DNA of 53,610 bases from a virus: positions 1 to 53,610 of IMG/VR virus record IMGVR_UViG_3300025098_000063; one strand, 5' to 3'. The notes below the pieces were generated by a model. That model searched no databases. It was given only the letters and a program-made list of their open reading frames with translations, and was not told the DNA's origin. Positions 29,962-38,226 of this stretch are shown here, one piece after another (positions within the stretch are counted from its first letter, which is position 1; every line of letters starts with the position of its first letter). A program made the position numbers and the translations under genes.

Positions 29962-30969
29962 TTACCTTCTCTCTGCTCTGTAGACTGCATTGATCAAGGC
30001 ACGAGCGATTACACGATCCTTTTCTTTCTCACCCTCAGATAAAGAGCGATAAGATGCGTCTGCAAGTGCGATACGATTTGCCTTTTTTTCGGGCTGTGTT
30101 TGATAACGAGGGTCATCAACATTGTATGCCGCATAACTCCAACCATCGTGAACAGCATCAGCCACGATTTCTACGACTTTCTTGTCTTTCGGGTTTGACA
30201 ATACAGTTTCGAGATTGTCCATAATTGCATCAAGAGCATAGAGACTTGAATACTTGTTTGCTTTTCTCCCAAAGCTTCCAGGTGTACTCAAACCATATCC
30301 GTACTCTTTATCTAGGGCTTTGTCCGAAATGTGGGTCGCTCTTTTGATGTCCACAAGGCTTCGGTTCTGAGGAGGTTTAGGGATAGACCGAGCATATTTG
30401 TTACGACTTGCGAACTTCTTTCCATAAAACTTTTCATTCGCCCATTCAATAGCAGATCTAAAGTTCCTACCCATTACTACTTTTGAAACTTTTCCGTCCT
30501 CTGTAGTTACAACAGTACCAGCAATCCCATTAAGTTCGTCTTTGTAGCCAAGATAAATTCTATCTTTAACAAGAATAAAAGGAAACTCATAGGGGCTTCC
30601 TTCTAGCGTGAAAGATACTTTTCCCTCTCCCTCAGCCTTTAGAGGCCATGAAGCAGGCTCATCGGGGTTTGCTTTGCCATAAGGGTTAATGAACTCGCCA
30701 ACAATTCTTGATGATGGCTCAAAACTCACCTTGATGCCTCTTGCTCCTTCGCTTTTAAGTGCTCTTTCGATCTGCTTATTAAAGGTGCGACCTAAAAGGC
30801 GATCAAATAAAGAAGTTGCTTTCAACTTGTTCTTGCGATCATCAACAGGAAAGTAGCCTCCTGGAGAATGCTCTCCTCTTGTTACAACTTTATATCCAGA
30901 TGCTTGCTTCTCAAGCCGAGCTAGTCTCATCTCAAGATTTCTGATTACTTCTGATGCTGATCTTCTCAT
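29962..30969 (-). CDS. SASE-tag protein with RyR-like C-terminus, 335 aa
   Basis: Begins MRRSASEVIRNLEMRLARLE. Then a basic region, a beta-rich centre (GKVSFTLEGSPYEFPFILVK, RIYLGYKDELNGIAGTVVTT) and a C-terminal helical region from ~265: EIVADAVHDGWSYAAYNVDD ... YRSLSEGEKEKDRVIARALI. The last resembles the RyR domain (HxxW..W..L...EKDxx). Largest of the tag proteins. Leader AACCTCAAACCTAATGGAG behind the class B box at 31019. Likely virion protein by tag and promoter; no enzyme motif seen. Confidence 0.6.
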   Translation of the reverse strand: MRRSASEVIRNLEMRLARLEKQASGYKVVTRGEHSPGGYFPVDDRKNKLKATSLFDRLLGRTFNKQIERALKSEGARGIKVSFEPSSRIVGEFINPYGKANPDEPASWPLKAEGEGKVSFTLEGSPYEFPFILVKDRIYLGYKDELNGIAGTVVTTEDGKVSKVVMGRNFRSAIEWANEKFYGKKFASRNKYARSIPKPPQNRSLVDIKRATHISDKALDKEYGYGLSTPGSFGRKANKYSSLYALDAIMDNLETVLSNPKDKKVVEIVADAVHDGWSYAAYNVDDPRYQTQPEKKANRIALADASYRSLSEGEKEKDRVIARALINAVYRAERR

Positions 30970-31018
30970 GGTTTATTCTCCATTAGGTTTGAGGTTAATG
31001 AGATCACTTATGAGAAGC

Positions 31019-31034
31019 TATAAATAAACTATTA
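31019..31034 (-). promoter_or_regulatory. class B promoter-like box overlapping a stop codon
   Basis: Minus strand TAATAGTTTATTTATA; its TAA is the stop codon of the lipoprotein gene 31032-31304. 50 bases before the tag gene ATG at 30969. Confidence 0.65.
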
Positions 31035-31304
31035 AATACATACGAGATTGAAGGTTGGTAGCTCTTCGTCTTTGGGAATGGGGAGGTAGGGGATCACCAC
31101 TTTGTCTTCGTATAATCTCCAGGGATCGTCAGAGAGTAAGATTTCTAATGGGTCATTTGAAGGTTTGATTTCAAATTTACATAGTGGTGTTGAGTAGGCT
31201 TTAACTGTCTTACAGTCCAAAGAGTCACATGGCAACTTCTGTGGGTTTATACCACAGGATGCGAGGGCGAGATTTAAAATTGAAAAGGCAATAATTTTTT
31301 GCAT
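31032..31304 (-). CDS. predicted lipoprotein, 90 aa
   Basis: MQKIIAFSILNLALASCGIN: a short basic n-region, hydrophobic core and lipobox L-A-S-C with Cys17 as the lipidated residue. The mature part has four more Cys and many Pro (NPQKLPCDSLDCK, VVIPYLPIPKDEELP). AATAAAGGAA precedes the ATG. A phage lipoprotein could serve as outer spanin or in superinfection exclusion; no partner inner spanin is seen next to it, so the role is open. Confidence 0.65.
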   Translation of the reverse strand: MQKIIAFSILNLALASCGINPQKLPCDSLDCKTVKAYSTPLCKFEIKPSNDPLEILLSDDPWRLYEDKVVIPYLPIPKDEELPTFNLVCI

Positions 31305-31363
31305 GACATTTCCTTTATTGTAGTATCTACTGTTTACACAGAATAGATTATAAAGGAACTACA

Positions 31364-31633
31364 ATGGATCCAGATTACGGTTATGGAGACATCTTAATAA
31401 AGCGAGTAGCTAACGGATGGCTTGTTGTATCTGGTTCTGAACATGAAGAAGGTCAAGTAAGGGTCTTTGTCTATGAGGACAAAGAGAACCCTAATTGGAT
31501 AGCTGAGTCTCTTTATAATCTCTTACTCGATCAGTTTGCCCCTTATATGCAATCAAAGAGGTCGGCTGGTATTAAAATGAGCTTTTCGCATAAAACGAAG
31601 GAGGAAGAAGATGGAGATCAAGAGACAAGTTGA
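31364..31633 (+). CDS. hypothetical protein, 89 aa
   Basis: ATG with AAAGGAAC upstream. Beta-rich N-terminal half (GDILIKRVANGWLVVSGSEH, VRVFVYEDK) and charged C-terminus. Overlaps the next gene by 23 bases in another frame. No family recognised. Confidence 0.55.
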   Translation: MDPDYGYGDILIKRVANGWLVVSGSEHEEGQVRVFVYEDKENPNWIAESLYNLLLDQFAPYMQSKRSAGIKMSFSHKTKEEEDGDQETS

Positions 31634-31865
31634 AGAGTTTGAGGCTGTTCAATACATAGGTGATAACGCAGATGAGGTAATCACCTTTATCGGTCTTGAA
31701 GCTGAAGTTAATGACAACAGCATTACAGTCATTGACTCTACAGGGGAATGGTCAGTTTTTGTTGACCAATGGGTTTTGAGGACTCTTGACCAAGAAATCT
31801 TAGGAACTGTAGACAAAGATCATTTTTGGGATAGCTTTGCCACAATAGATGAAGATTTAGATTAG
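31611..31865 (+). CDS. small acidic phage protein, 84 aa
   Basis: ATG with AAGGAGGAAG upstream, inside the end of the gene before. VEEFEAVQYIGDNADEVITF, followed by ITVIDSTGEWSVFVDQWVLR, resembles a common phage family with the layout EAVQYTGDNxxEVxxF...GDWVIK...F. The usual C-terminal FYPCKPDIFE is here replaced by VDKDHFWDSFATI. Function unknown. Confidence 0.6.
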   Translation: MEIKRQVEEFEAVQYIGDNADEVITFIGLEAEVNDNSITVIDSTGEWSVFVDQWVLRTLDQEILGTVDKDHFWDSFATIDEDLD

Positions 31866-31868
31866 ACT

Positions 31869-32588
31869 TTATATTCGGTATTGCAAACGCAGTGCGTTAT
31901 AGGTGCGTTGCTCTTGTCGAGATGGAGCGATACCATCACGAGCTTTTAAACCTAGTTCTTTGATTTTTTCCATGTCCTCACGATTGCCCTCAGACCGAGC
32001 CTTGCGATAGAGATCACGCAATCTCTCTACATCGAGAACAGCGTAGCGTGTGGAGGTAGATCGAGTACGATTAGCCTTGACAGCTTCAAGGATATAACGC
32101 TCTTGGTTAGCCCATAGAACGCTACCACTTTCAAGGGTATCTCGGCTTTTGATGATCTCCCTATCAGAACCACCATTCGGGAGAGAGTCGATCATTCCGA
32201 TCCATTTGTCTTTATACCCTTTACGATCTGCTATTTTCTCGTAAAACTCGTCTTTCTCCTCATAGATTGAGATCCAATGATCGACACCTTTTTTCCAAGT
32301 CACTTTCCAGTTCTTAGTGCGTTGGAAGTATTTGCGATCACGAGCTTTACGGTTCAATAAAGTACCATCTACACGAGACACAAGACTAAGGTTCATTGAA
32401 GCATTACCTTTAGATACTGATCCTCCAGTATTTTTTTGGGTCGATGAGAGCTTCACAGCTACACGATCTGACAGGTGGATAAGGTATACACCTGCTTTGC
32501 CTGCAACTTGATTCCATGACCCAAAGTTAGATGAGAGCCAACCCTCAAGGTCGCTTCTTGCGATGTTTACATAGTCTTGCCGAGCCAT
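31869..32588 (-). CDS. hypothetical basic protein, 239 aa
   Basis: Starts MARQDYVNIARSDLEGWLSS. A beta-rich part with GVYLIHLSDRVAVKLSSTQK and LSLVSRVDGTLLNRKARDRK is followed by a Lys/Trp-rich helical stretch (KNWKVTWKKGVDHWISIYEE) and a basic C-terminus. It appears to have two promoter boxes in tandem, class A at 32627 and class B at 32660, so it may be expressed in both phases. Function unknown. Confidence 0.6.
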   Translation of the reverse strand: MARQDYVNIARSDLEGWLSSNFGSWNQVAGKAGVYLIHLSDRVAVKLSSTQKNTGGSVSKGNASMNLSLVSRVDGTLLNRKARDRKYFQRTKNWKVTWKKGVDHWISIYEEKDEFYEKIADRKGYKDKWIGMIDSLPNGGSDREIIKSRDTLESGSVLWANQERYILEAVKANRTRSTSTRYAVLDVERLRDLYRKARSEGNREDMEKIKELGLKARDGIAPSRQEQRTYNALRLQYRI

Positions 32589-32626
32589 TTCATACTCCTA
32601 AGTTTTGTTTTGTTTGGTGGGACTAG

Positions 32627-32645
32627 CTAATAGATAAGGGGTTAC
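32627..32645 (-). promoter_or_regulatory. class A promoter-like box, minus strand
   Basis: Minus strand GTAACCCCTTATCTATTAG, 39 bases before the ATG at 32588. Lies downstream of a class B box at 32660, making a tandem pair. Confidence 0.6.
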
Positions 32646-32659
32646 GCTTATCTTCTAAG

Positions 32660-32675
32660 TATAAATAAGTTATTA
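32660..32675 (-). promoter_or_regulatory. class B promoter-like box, minus strand
   Basis: Minus strand TAATAACTTATTTATA, upstream of the class A box for the same gene. A TCATATAA element for the rightward gene lies nearby at 32713. Confidence 0.45.
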
Positions 32676-32752
32676 AAAAAACTATTGGGGGGTAGAGTGA
32701 GGGCTGTAGAAGTCATATAATGTATGCAGTTCAATCTTTTACGGAGCTACTT

Positions 32753-33451
32753 ATGGTTCACTACTTGTTTTCTTTTATCTTCCTTTTAACGAGCCTTTCG
32801 GCCTATGCACTTGAGTGTGTCGAAGATGCCGAAGTGTTAAAGGTCATTTCACCTTGTCAGACCTCGTACTATAAATACGCACCTTTTTGTAGGTTTGGAG
32901 ATGGTCTTTGTCTCTCCCTTATTCTTCAAGGTCTTGTTTCCAAAGACCTCTTTGATTATCGACCCGATATACGAAGGGTCTACAACACACCTTTGAAAAG
33001 AAAAGTTTTCTCAAGGACGGAGGAGTACAAAAGGCTTTACCGAGCGATGATTTCTGACTTGAGAGAGGCATCCTCAGCCGAGTTTTGCTCAACGATGAAT
33101 ACTTATTGGCTTTATGATGTGAACTTTGAAGGGTTTACATTTTTACCGAATACGCTCATCCCTAAAGGTAGGCTTTATCGGTTAACTAACATCTCGAAAG
33201 TGGCGAGCTATGATCTCATTCAGACATCGGAGTCCTCTGCAACGGACATAGAGTCTTGGGAAACACAGGCATCAATGAAGATGGCTTTCTTTAAGCTCGC
33301 TAAACAAGGGAGTGGTTATGTTGATGTTGCTTTAACCCACTTTGTATGGTTCATGCCTATGGTGTCTTATGACCATGAGGGATCGCCACAGATCGCTTAT
33401 GATGAGGGTTGTAGATCACCTTCTCACTATTTTTATAAGGTCGTTCAATGA
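32753..33451 (+). CDS. secreted Cys-containing protein, 232 aa
   Basis: ATG at 32753 with ACGGAG upstream. It gives a clean signal peptide (MVHYLFSFIFLLTSLSAYA, likely cut before LEC). The mature part has six Cys, suited to disulfides in the periplasm. TCATATAATG at 32713 looks like a -10 region. It overlaps the next gene by ATGA. No family recognised. A secreted phage protein could alter the envelope during infection, which is inference. Confidence 0.6.
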   Translation: MVHYLFSFIFLLTSLSAYALECVEDAEVLKVISPCQTSYYKYAPFCRFGDGLCLSLILQGLVSKDLFDYRPDIRRVYNTPLKRKVFSRTEEYKRLYRAMISDLREASSAEFCSTMNTYWLYDVNFEGFTFLPNTLIPKGRLYRLTNISKVASYDLIQTSESSATDIESWETQASMKMAFFKLAKQGSGYVDVALTHFVWFMPMVSYDHEGSPQIAYDEGCRSPSHYFYKVVQ

Positions 33452-33849
33452 AGAATCAAAATGCTATCTTTGCTGTAATGATGATTGCTCTCATGACAAT
33501 GATGTATTTACATACGAGTTTTAGTAATCCTAAACCTAGAGTTAGAGCGATTTTTTGGAACATACCTTTGTCAAAAGGTTGTGTGTGGCCAGTAAGAGAG
33601 GTCAAGTATACCAAGACCGAGATCAAGCACATTGTGCCTGTAGCTCAAGTTTATAAATGTACCTATGACAAGAACCATCGCTTAGTAAAGGTTAGTACCT
33701 TCAACTTTGAGCGAGGTTATCAAATGGAGATCCCAACAGAGGAAGTCTTATATGAGTGGATTGGTGTCCGACTTACACGCTATTCTGTTCGTAAGGCTTC
33801 TCATGGAAATGGGGAGATAGATGTGGAAATCTACACCCTCCATCGCTAG
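33448..33849 (+). CDS. membrane-anchored or secreted protein, 133 aa
   Basis: ATGA overlap with the secreted protein gene. The N-terminal hydrophobic segment AIFAVMMIALMTMMYLHTSF (~6-25) is a signal anchor or signal peptide. The rest is beta-rich and basic (VRAIFWNIPLSKGCVWPVRE, IEIYTLHR-like end). Two Cys. Probably acts with its partner in the envelope. No family recognised. Confidence 0.6.
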   Translation: MKNQNAIFAVMMIALMTMMYLHTSFSNPKPRVRAIFWNIPLSKGCVWPVREVKYTKTEIKHIVPVAQVYKCTYDKNHRLVKVSTFNFERGYQMEIPTEEVLYEWIGVRLTRYSVRKASHGNGEIDVEIYTLHR

Positions 33850-33853
33850 ATGA

Positions 33854-34333
33854 CTATTTTTTATTTTTGCGAGCTTCCTCACAGTTGAAAGAACCACCAT
33901 TACCGTCTGGACAGGTGGTGCGATCTTTGTGCTTCTTATTGCTCACAAACTCATCATAGAGTTCGTTATACTCTTTCTTTTTAGCTTTGTTCTTCCACCA
34001 TTTAGGTCCTAGTTTCTCGACCATTTCACCGTATTCGTGGTGGAGTCTATAGCAAGTACCACCACCTGGATTATCTTGTCCACCACCATCTTCATTATAG
34101 CAGTTTGTATTTCCAAAAGCCCACTCTTGTGAATAGTCGTAATTCTTCTTGGGGTCGAGAGGGTCATATTGACGAGCCGCTTCAAGTTCATCAGCCATTA
34201 CCATCCCTGCGTCAATGTCAGCTTGGAGTTCAGCTAAGAACGGATCTGCATAACGATTTGATGATGACTGGTTTTCGAGGCGAGCAACACGAGCTTCAAG
34301 CTCACGAATAACTTCTGATGCTAATCTTTTCAT
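33854..34333 (-). CDS. SASE-tag protein, 159 aa, Asn/Gly-rich
   Basis: ATG at 34333 with CAAAGGAGA upstream. Begins MKRLASEVIRELEARVARLE, the most divergent full-length tag copy. The body is polar with NCYNEDGGGQDNPGGGTCYR, a Trp/Lys helix (GPKWWKNKAKKKEYNELYDE) and a second Cys pair (TTCPDGNGGSFNCEEARKNK), so two disulfide or metal pairs. Class B box at 34373. Role unknown. Confidence 0.6.
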   Translation of the reverse strand: MKRLASEVIRELEARVARLENQSSSNRYADPFLAELQADIDAGMVMADELEAARQYDPLDPKKNYDYSQEWAFGNTNCYNEDGGGQDNPGGGTCYRLHHEYGEMVEKLGPKWWKNKAKKKEYNELYDEFVSNKKHKDRTTCPDGNGGSFNCEEARKNKK

Positions 34334-34372
34334 AGCGATCTCCTTTGTGAATATGAACACAATAAGATTAGC

Positions 34373-34388
34373 TATAAATAATTTATTA
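34373..34388 (-). promoter_or_regulatory. class B promoter-like box overlapping a stop codon
   Basis: Minus strand TAATAAATTATTTATA; its TAA is the stop of the DUF5659-like gene. 40 bases before the ATG at 34333. Confidence 0.6.
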
Positions 34389-34646
34389 AAAATCTTCTTT
34401 AGCCATGTAAGTTAAAGACTTCATGGATCTGATCTCATCAACAAAGGTAAGTGCAGGTACTCTTGAGGTACGATTAAAGTATTCTCTTTTGAGGTCTTTA
34501 AAGGAGTGGTGCTTTTCAAAGACAAAGATTACTTTGCGACCCTCAAGCTCTGTTTTTAATAGCTCCATACCTGTGGTCTTTAAGTACGCCGCAAAGTATA
34601 GATCAGAGGTTTTATATAGAGGCTCTGGTTTTATTTCATTGCTCAT
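34386..34646 (-). CDS. DUF5659-like protein, 86 aa
   Basis: KTSDLYFAAYLKTTGMELLK, GRKVIFVFEKHHSFKDLKRE-YFN and VPALTFVDEIRSMKSLTY follow the DUF5659 family pattern (KTSDLyLAAyL...G..v.FvFe......l...y......v....f...i..lK). The family is found in phages and bacteria without an assigned function. AAAGGC precedes the ATG. Confidence 0.75.
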   Translation of the reverse strand: MSNEIKPEPLYKTSDLYFAAYLKTTGMELLKTELEGRKVIFVFEKHHSFKDLKREYFNRTSRVPALTFVDEIRSMKSLTYMAKEDF

Positions 34647-34694
34647 AGGGTAGCCTTTGCCATTAAGGATTATGCAACCCTATGATACCAAAGA

Positions 34695-34916
34695 CTACTC
34701 TAAAAGAGAGGATAAAGCTGTTTGTGCTTTACGGACACCCTTATCACTAGATTGGATTTGAACGAGCTTATCCTTCTTATCCCATTTAGCGATAAGGGGT
34801 CGCTCACCCCATGTGCCTCTTAGCTCATCACCATCTGTGGTTAGAACTCTCCCCTCGAAAGAGGAACGCTTTAAGAAAGCACCAAGAACTTTTTTGTCTG
34901 AAAGGGCGATTTTCAC
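34695..34916 (-). CDS. hypothetical basic protein, 73 aa
   Basis: GTG start at 34916 with ATAGGAGAG eight bases upstream. Beta-rich and basic (KIALSDKKVLGAFLKRSSFE, GRVLTTDGDELRGTWGERPL). Last gene of the run that starts at 37013. No family recognised. Confidence 0.5.
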   Translation of the reverse strand: MKIALSDKKVLGAFLKRSSFEGRVLTTDGDELRGTWGERPLIAKWDKKDKLVQIQSSDKGVRKAQTALSSLLE

Positions 34917-34942
34917 CTATATCTCTCCTATAGAGTTTATGA

Positions 34943-35599
34943 TTACTGTGCAGTACCTGCACCGTCATATACTACCACAAAGTCTGCCGATTTCATTCCA
35001 CTAAGATCTCCCTGTGCAAGAGAAATCCAAAAGCTAGAGTCCTCTTCAACGATTGGGTTGAAGAAAGAACCTAGTTTAGCGAGCTGTCCTGCTTCATCGA
35101 GGAACACTTTGTTTCCGTTCTCATCTTCAAGGTCATAACCTGCTTCCACAGTAAAGGTAGCCCCACTAAGGATTTGGAGGATGTTATTTACTGTAGTAGA
35201 TGAGTTACCAAGACCAATACCTGTAGCATTTAAGTTAGGGTTATCAGCCGCTTGGATCACACCGTTGATTAGAGCTTGGGTTAGATCGTTGCCTGCTCTC
35301 ATCTCAGTGATAAGGTCAAGAGATACCTCAACAGCCTGTGCAGGAGAGATATGGTCATCACCAGCTTGAAGATCAAGGGTAACAAGTAAGTAAGAAGCAA
35401 GACCACTTACGGTGCGAGAAACTACAGTACCGTTAAGTACAGGCAGGGTAGGTGTCTCTACAACACGAAGGTAGCGAGGACCTTGTGGTGTAGGGTCAAC
35501 TACAGGGTTTGCCTGTGATCTGTTAGGCCACATATCTTTTACAAGAAGCTGACTATTTTTAATAGAAGCATCACGAATACAAATTACTGGACTAGCCAT
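34943..35599 (-). CDS. paralogue family P2, member 3 (218 aa), putative virion protein
   Basis: One of three tandem relatives. Shared layout: short N-terminus, V-x-D-[ML]-[WF]-P-N-R-[ST]-Q-[AS]-N-P, then DPTPQGPRYLRV, a helical central region (GLASYLLVTLDLQAGDDHIS, AQAVEVSLDLI), a Gly/Ser-rich link with STTVNNILQILSGATF, and a C-terminus SSFWISLAQGDLSGMKSADF. AAGGAG precedes the ATG. Virion role inferred from class B control and neighbours; function unknown. Confidence 0.65.
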   Translation of the reverse strand: MASPVICIRDASIKNSQLLVKDMWPNRSQANPVVDPTPQGPRYLRVVETPTLPVLNGTVVSRTVSGLASYLLVTLDLQAGDDHISPAQAVEVSLDLITEMRAGNDLTQALINGVIQAADNPNLNATGIGLGNSSTTVNNILQILSGATFTVEAGYDLEDENGNKVFLDEAGQLAKLGSFFNPIVEEDSSFWISLAQGDLSGMKSADFVVVYDGAGTAQ

Positions 35600-35611
35600 G
35601 AGTTAATCTCC

Positions 35612-36289
35612 TTATTGAATGAGTGAGCCATCGTCTGCATAGCAAACAACAGTGTTAGCAGTCTGAGCCTTCTTCAACTGACCTTTACGAGCTGAGATGT
35701 AGAAAGAGTCAGAGAAGGTAGTGACGAGTTTACCGATGTCTGATGGGTCGGAGAACCCAGCAGGAACAGCTACCTCTAAAGCGGCATTATCAAAGTCTAC
35801 ACCAAGTTGGATGATCGTACCTTGAGCGAGTGAGAACACCTTATATCCCGATGCGATTTGCAAGATTTCTAGTACAGTTCCAAAAGAGTCTCCTCCTGTA
35901 AGACTTGCACCTGCTTCATTCGCATCAATGATTGTATCAATGTCATCAGAAGTGAGACTTTCACCACTAAGAGTTCGACCAAGGATAACATTAGCAATAC
36001 CATTAGCCGTAGCAGGTAGCATAGCTCCACCAGCCGCTGTTTCGATTGTAGCTAGGAGATAAGTCGCAAGACCTGCGTAATCATCATCTAGTTCAAGATT
36101 ACCAAGATTAAGAGCTGTTGCAGGTAGCTCGCTCACATCACGACCATGAGCATAAAGATACTGAGGTCCTTGAAAGTTAGGAGTGTAAACAGCACTTGAT
36201 TGGGTCTTGTGTGGGAATAGATCAGTGATCTGAACAGCAACACGACCTTCGGTAGAATTGAGAACATTATTAGCAATAATAAATGGCAT
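35612..36289 (-). CDS. paralogue family P2, member 2 (225 aa), putative virion protein
   Basis: Related to its two neighbours: MPFIIANNVLNSTEGRVAVQ, ITDLFPHKTQSSAVYTPNFQ-GPQYL, GLATYLLATIETAAGGAMLP, SFGTVLEILQIASGYKV, SFYISARKGQLKKAQTANTV. ATAGGAG precedes the ATG. 13 bases separate it from the gene on either side, so the three are one transcript behind the class B box at 37059. Confidence 0.65.
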   Translation of the reverse strand: MPFIIANNVLNSTEGRVAVQITDLFPHKTQSSAVYTPNFQGPQYLYAHGRDVSELPATALNLGNLELDDDYAGLATYLLATIETAAGGAMLPATANGIANVILGRTLSGESLTSDDIDTIIDANEAGASLTGGDSFGTVLEILQIASGYKVFSLAQGTIIQLGVDFDNAALEVAVPAGFSDPSDIGKLVTTFSDSFYISARKGQLKKAQTANTVVCYADDGSLIQ

Positions 36290-36302
36290 GGTTTATCTCC
36301 TA

Positions 36303-37013
36303 TTATCCTGCGTAGATTGTACCGTCATCATTGTAGACGGTGAGTAGTGGGGTAGCAGACTTAACACCTGCAAATGCTCGGTTTACATCTTGATCACCAG
36401 TAAGACCACCGAGTACACCCTCAGAGAAAGAAATCTTCCAAGAGCTATCTTGTGGAACGAGAGTCCTCATGGTTGTCCCAAGAGTACCAGGAGCGATAAC
36501 AGGAGCAAAGTTATCACCGTTATCTTGGATTGGAACACCTGCATTAACGATGTAATCTTCACCTGCGAGAATAGCAAGAACCTCTGCTACAGATCCGGTT
36601 GAGTTACCTTGGTCAAGACCCGAACCACCACTCACAGCATTACAAACACCATTGATTTCTGCGAGTCTTAGGATCTGACCTGCACGAACTCTAGCAAGTA
36701 GACCTTGAGCGATTTCTTCAGCTTCGGGTACAGTAAGTGCGTCTGCATCACCACCTGGATCAGCTTCAACATTTGCGATGAGGTAAGCAACAAGACCATT
36801 ACACCGAGTAAGGAACTCAAGAGATCCATCTGTGTTAGTCTTGATGAAAGGACGAGTTCTACCTGTTGCTCCAATGTTTGAAACACGAACATAGAAAGGC
36901 CCTTGTGGGCGAGGGTCAATACCAGGATTTGACTGCGTGGCATTAGGGAAAAGGTCAGTGATCTGAATAGATCCGTTTTGGATCTCTGATCTTCGTGCGA
37001 GAATGAAAGGCAT
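36303..37013 (-). CDS. paralogue family P2, member 1 (236 aa), putative virion protein
   Basis: First of the three: MPFILARRSEIQNGSIQITD, LFPNATQSNPGIDPRPQGPF, GLVAYLIANVEADPGGDADA, STGSVAEVLAILAGEDYIV, SSWKISFSEGVLGGLTGDQD. TAAGGAGAA precedes the ATG. Repeated tandem copies point to a multi-copy surface or baseplate component diversified by duplication; that is inference. Confidence 0.65.
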   Translation of the reverse strand: MPFILARRSEIQNGSIQITDLFPNATQSNPGIDPRPQGPFYVRVSNIGATGRTRPFIKTNTDGSLEFLTRCNGLVAYLIANVEADPGGDADALTVPEAEEIAQGLLARVRAGQILRLAEINGVCNAVSGGSGLDQGNSTGSVAEVLAILAGEDYIVNAGVPIQDNGDNFAPVIAPGTLGTTMRTLVPQDSSWKISFSEGVLGGLTGDQDVNRAFAGVKSATPLLTVYNDDGTIYAG

Positions 37014-37058
37014 TGTCTTTCTCCTTAATAGTTAGGGTTCACCTATATATGGGTGAAA

Positions 37059-37074
37059 TATAAATAGACTATTA
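37059..37074 (-). promoter_or_regulatory. class B promoter-like box for the P2 triplet
   Basis: Minus strand TAATAGTCTATTTATA, 46 bases before the ATG at 37013. Confidence 0.6.
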
Positions 37075-37091
37075 AAGAGTCGGACTACTAT

Positions 37092-37820
37092 TTAACCTCT
37101 ATTGACGACAGAACACCGAATAGTGAACAAAGGTGTACCTGTTTGACCTGCTAAGAAGAATTCTCCTACAGCACCCGATGTTAAAGTCAATGACTCTCCT
37201 GGCCTCAAGATCGAGGGCGACATACCTGGATTAAATGAGATAAAAAGGTTAGATCCACCTTGAGGGTTATCTAGGTTTTGGATGTTGAGGGTCTGACTGA
37301 AGCTAGGGAGGTGAAAGTTTATTGATCCTGTGCTAAGAACATCTGGAATGCCATTACCTGTATCTAAATTCGGAGCGTTCCCGATAGTCGTGAAGATCGG
37401 TGCTGTTAGTGAGAAGAAATCGTAAGGAACTACACCCACTACTGGCCCAAAGTCTGTGGTTTCTTGTGTAGCACGAACTCGACCTCTGACTCTCAGATAG
37501 AGCATTTGATCATCCGTTGGCACACGAGGTGTGTTTGGTTTGAATGTAGTTGAATACTCATTGGGGTTGAATAAAAACCGAGTTTGATCTCTCTGCGACT
37601 CTTCAACACCTAGTTTTGCCTGTGTGATGAACTTGCTTCTAAAAGTCTTATCATAAGGTACAGAAAACATCTCAACAGGGTTGTTGTGTGCGTCATTGAG
37701 GTTAGAAGCACCAAACACAGTAATTTGATCCATACCTCTAAGATTTGCGTTGTGTACTACCATATCTATAAGACCTTTTGATCTATAGATAAGGCTTGGG
37801 ATTAAGCGACCTCTACTCAT
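37092..37820 (-). CDS. hypothetical beta-rich protein, 242 aa, putative virion protein
   Basis: Overlaps the zinc-ribbon gene upstream by ATGA. Starts MSRGRLIPSLIYRSKGLIDM. The second half is strand- and turn-rich (TGSINFHLPSFSQTLNIQNL, ILRPGESLTLTSGAVGEFFL), like a jelly-roll. It lies between the FmdB-like ribbon gene and the P2 triplet. No family recognised. Confidence 0.55.
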   Translation of the reverse strand: MSRGRLIPSLIYRSKGLIDMVVHNANLRGMDQITVFGASNLNDAHNNPVEMFSVPYDKTFRSKFITQAKLGVEESQRDQTRFLFNPNEYSTTFKPNTPRVPTDDQMLYLRVRGRVRATQETTDFGPVVGVVPYDFFSLTAPIFTTIGNAPNLDTGNGIPDVLSTGSINFHLPSFSQTLNIQNLDNPQGGSNLFISFNPGMSPSILRPGESLTLTSGAVGEFFLAGQTGTPLFTIRCSVVNRG

Positions 37821-38221
37821 TTCTTACTCTCTTTCTCTTTAGTTATATGGGGTTCATATGACTCGGTGTTCTTACCTTTAGACTTAGCAAGTTTTTGAGC
37901 GTCAGCCCAAGAGTCAACTCGTTCACCATCTACATTGGGAGCAAGGGCTACATTGGGAGCATCACGCTTCATCTCGTTTGTCCGAGCGTCTAGCCTCTTG
38001 TTTTTTTCACGCATCTGATTCTTGATGCGATGGTTCTTACCTGCCCATCCATCTCCTTTGAGTATGAAATTAGTAGTGGGTCTAAAAACTTTTTTGTGTT
38101 CATCACCACACTCTGGACAAGGTTGTGGGATGTCATGGTTATCCATAGATAATCGACAACTGTATTCCTCATCGAATTTTTTGCAGTCTTTGTTTCTGCA
38201 AAGGTAGGTGTAAAAAGGCAT
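37817..38221 (-). CDS. FmdB-like zinc-ribbon protein, 134 aa
   Basis: ATG at 38221 with TTGGAG upstream; a frame from 38272 would overlap the SWIM gene. MPFYTYLCRN is the usual FmdB start. Cys8, Cys13, then CPEC at ~34-37 form the ribbon, followed by KKVFRP. A basic helical linker and charged C-terminus follow. FmdB-like proteins are putative regulators, and in phages are often next to tail or head genes. The ATGA overlap with the next gene indicates coupling. Confidence 0.7.
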   Translation of the reverse strand: MPFYTYLCRNKDCKKFDEEYSCRLSMDNHDIPQPCPECGDEHKKVFRPTTNFILKGDGWAGKNHRIKNQMREKNKRLDARTNEMKRDAPNVALAPNVDGERVDSWADAQKLAKSKGKNTESYEPHITKEKESKK

Positions 38222-38226
38222 AATAG

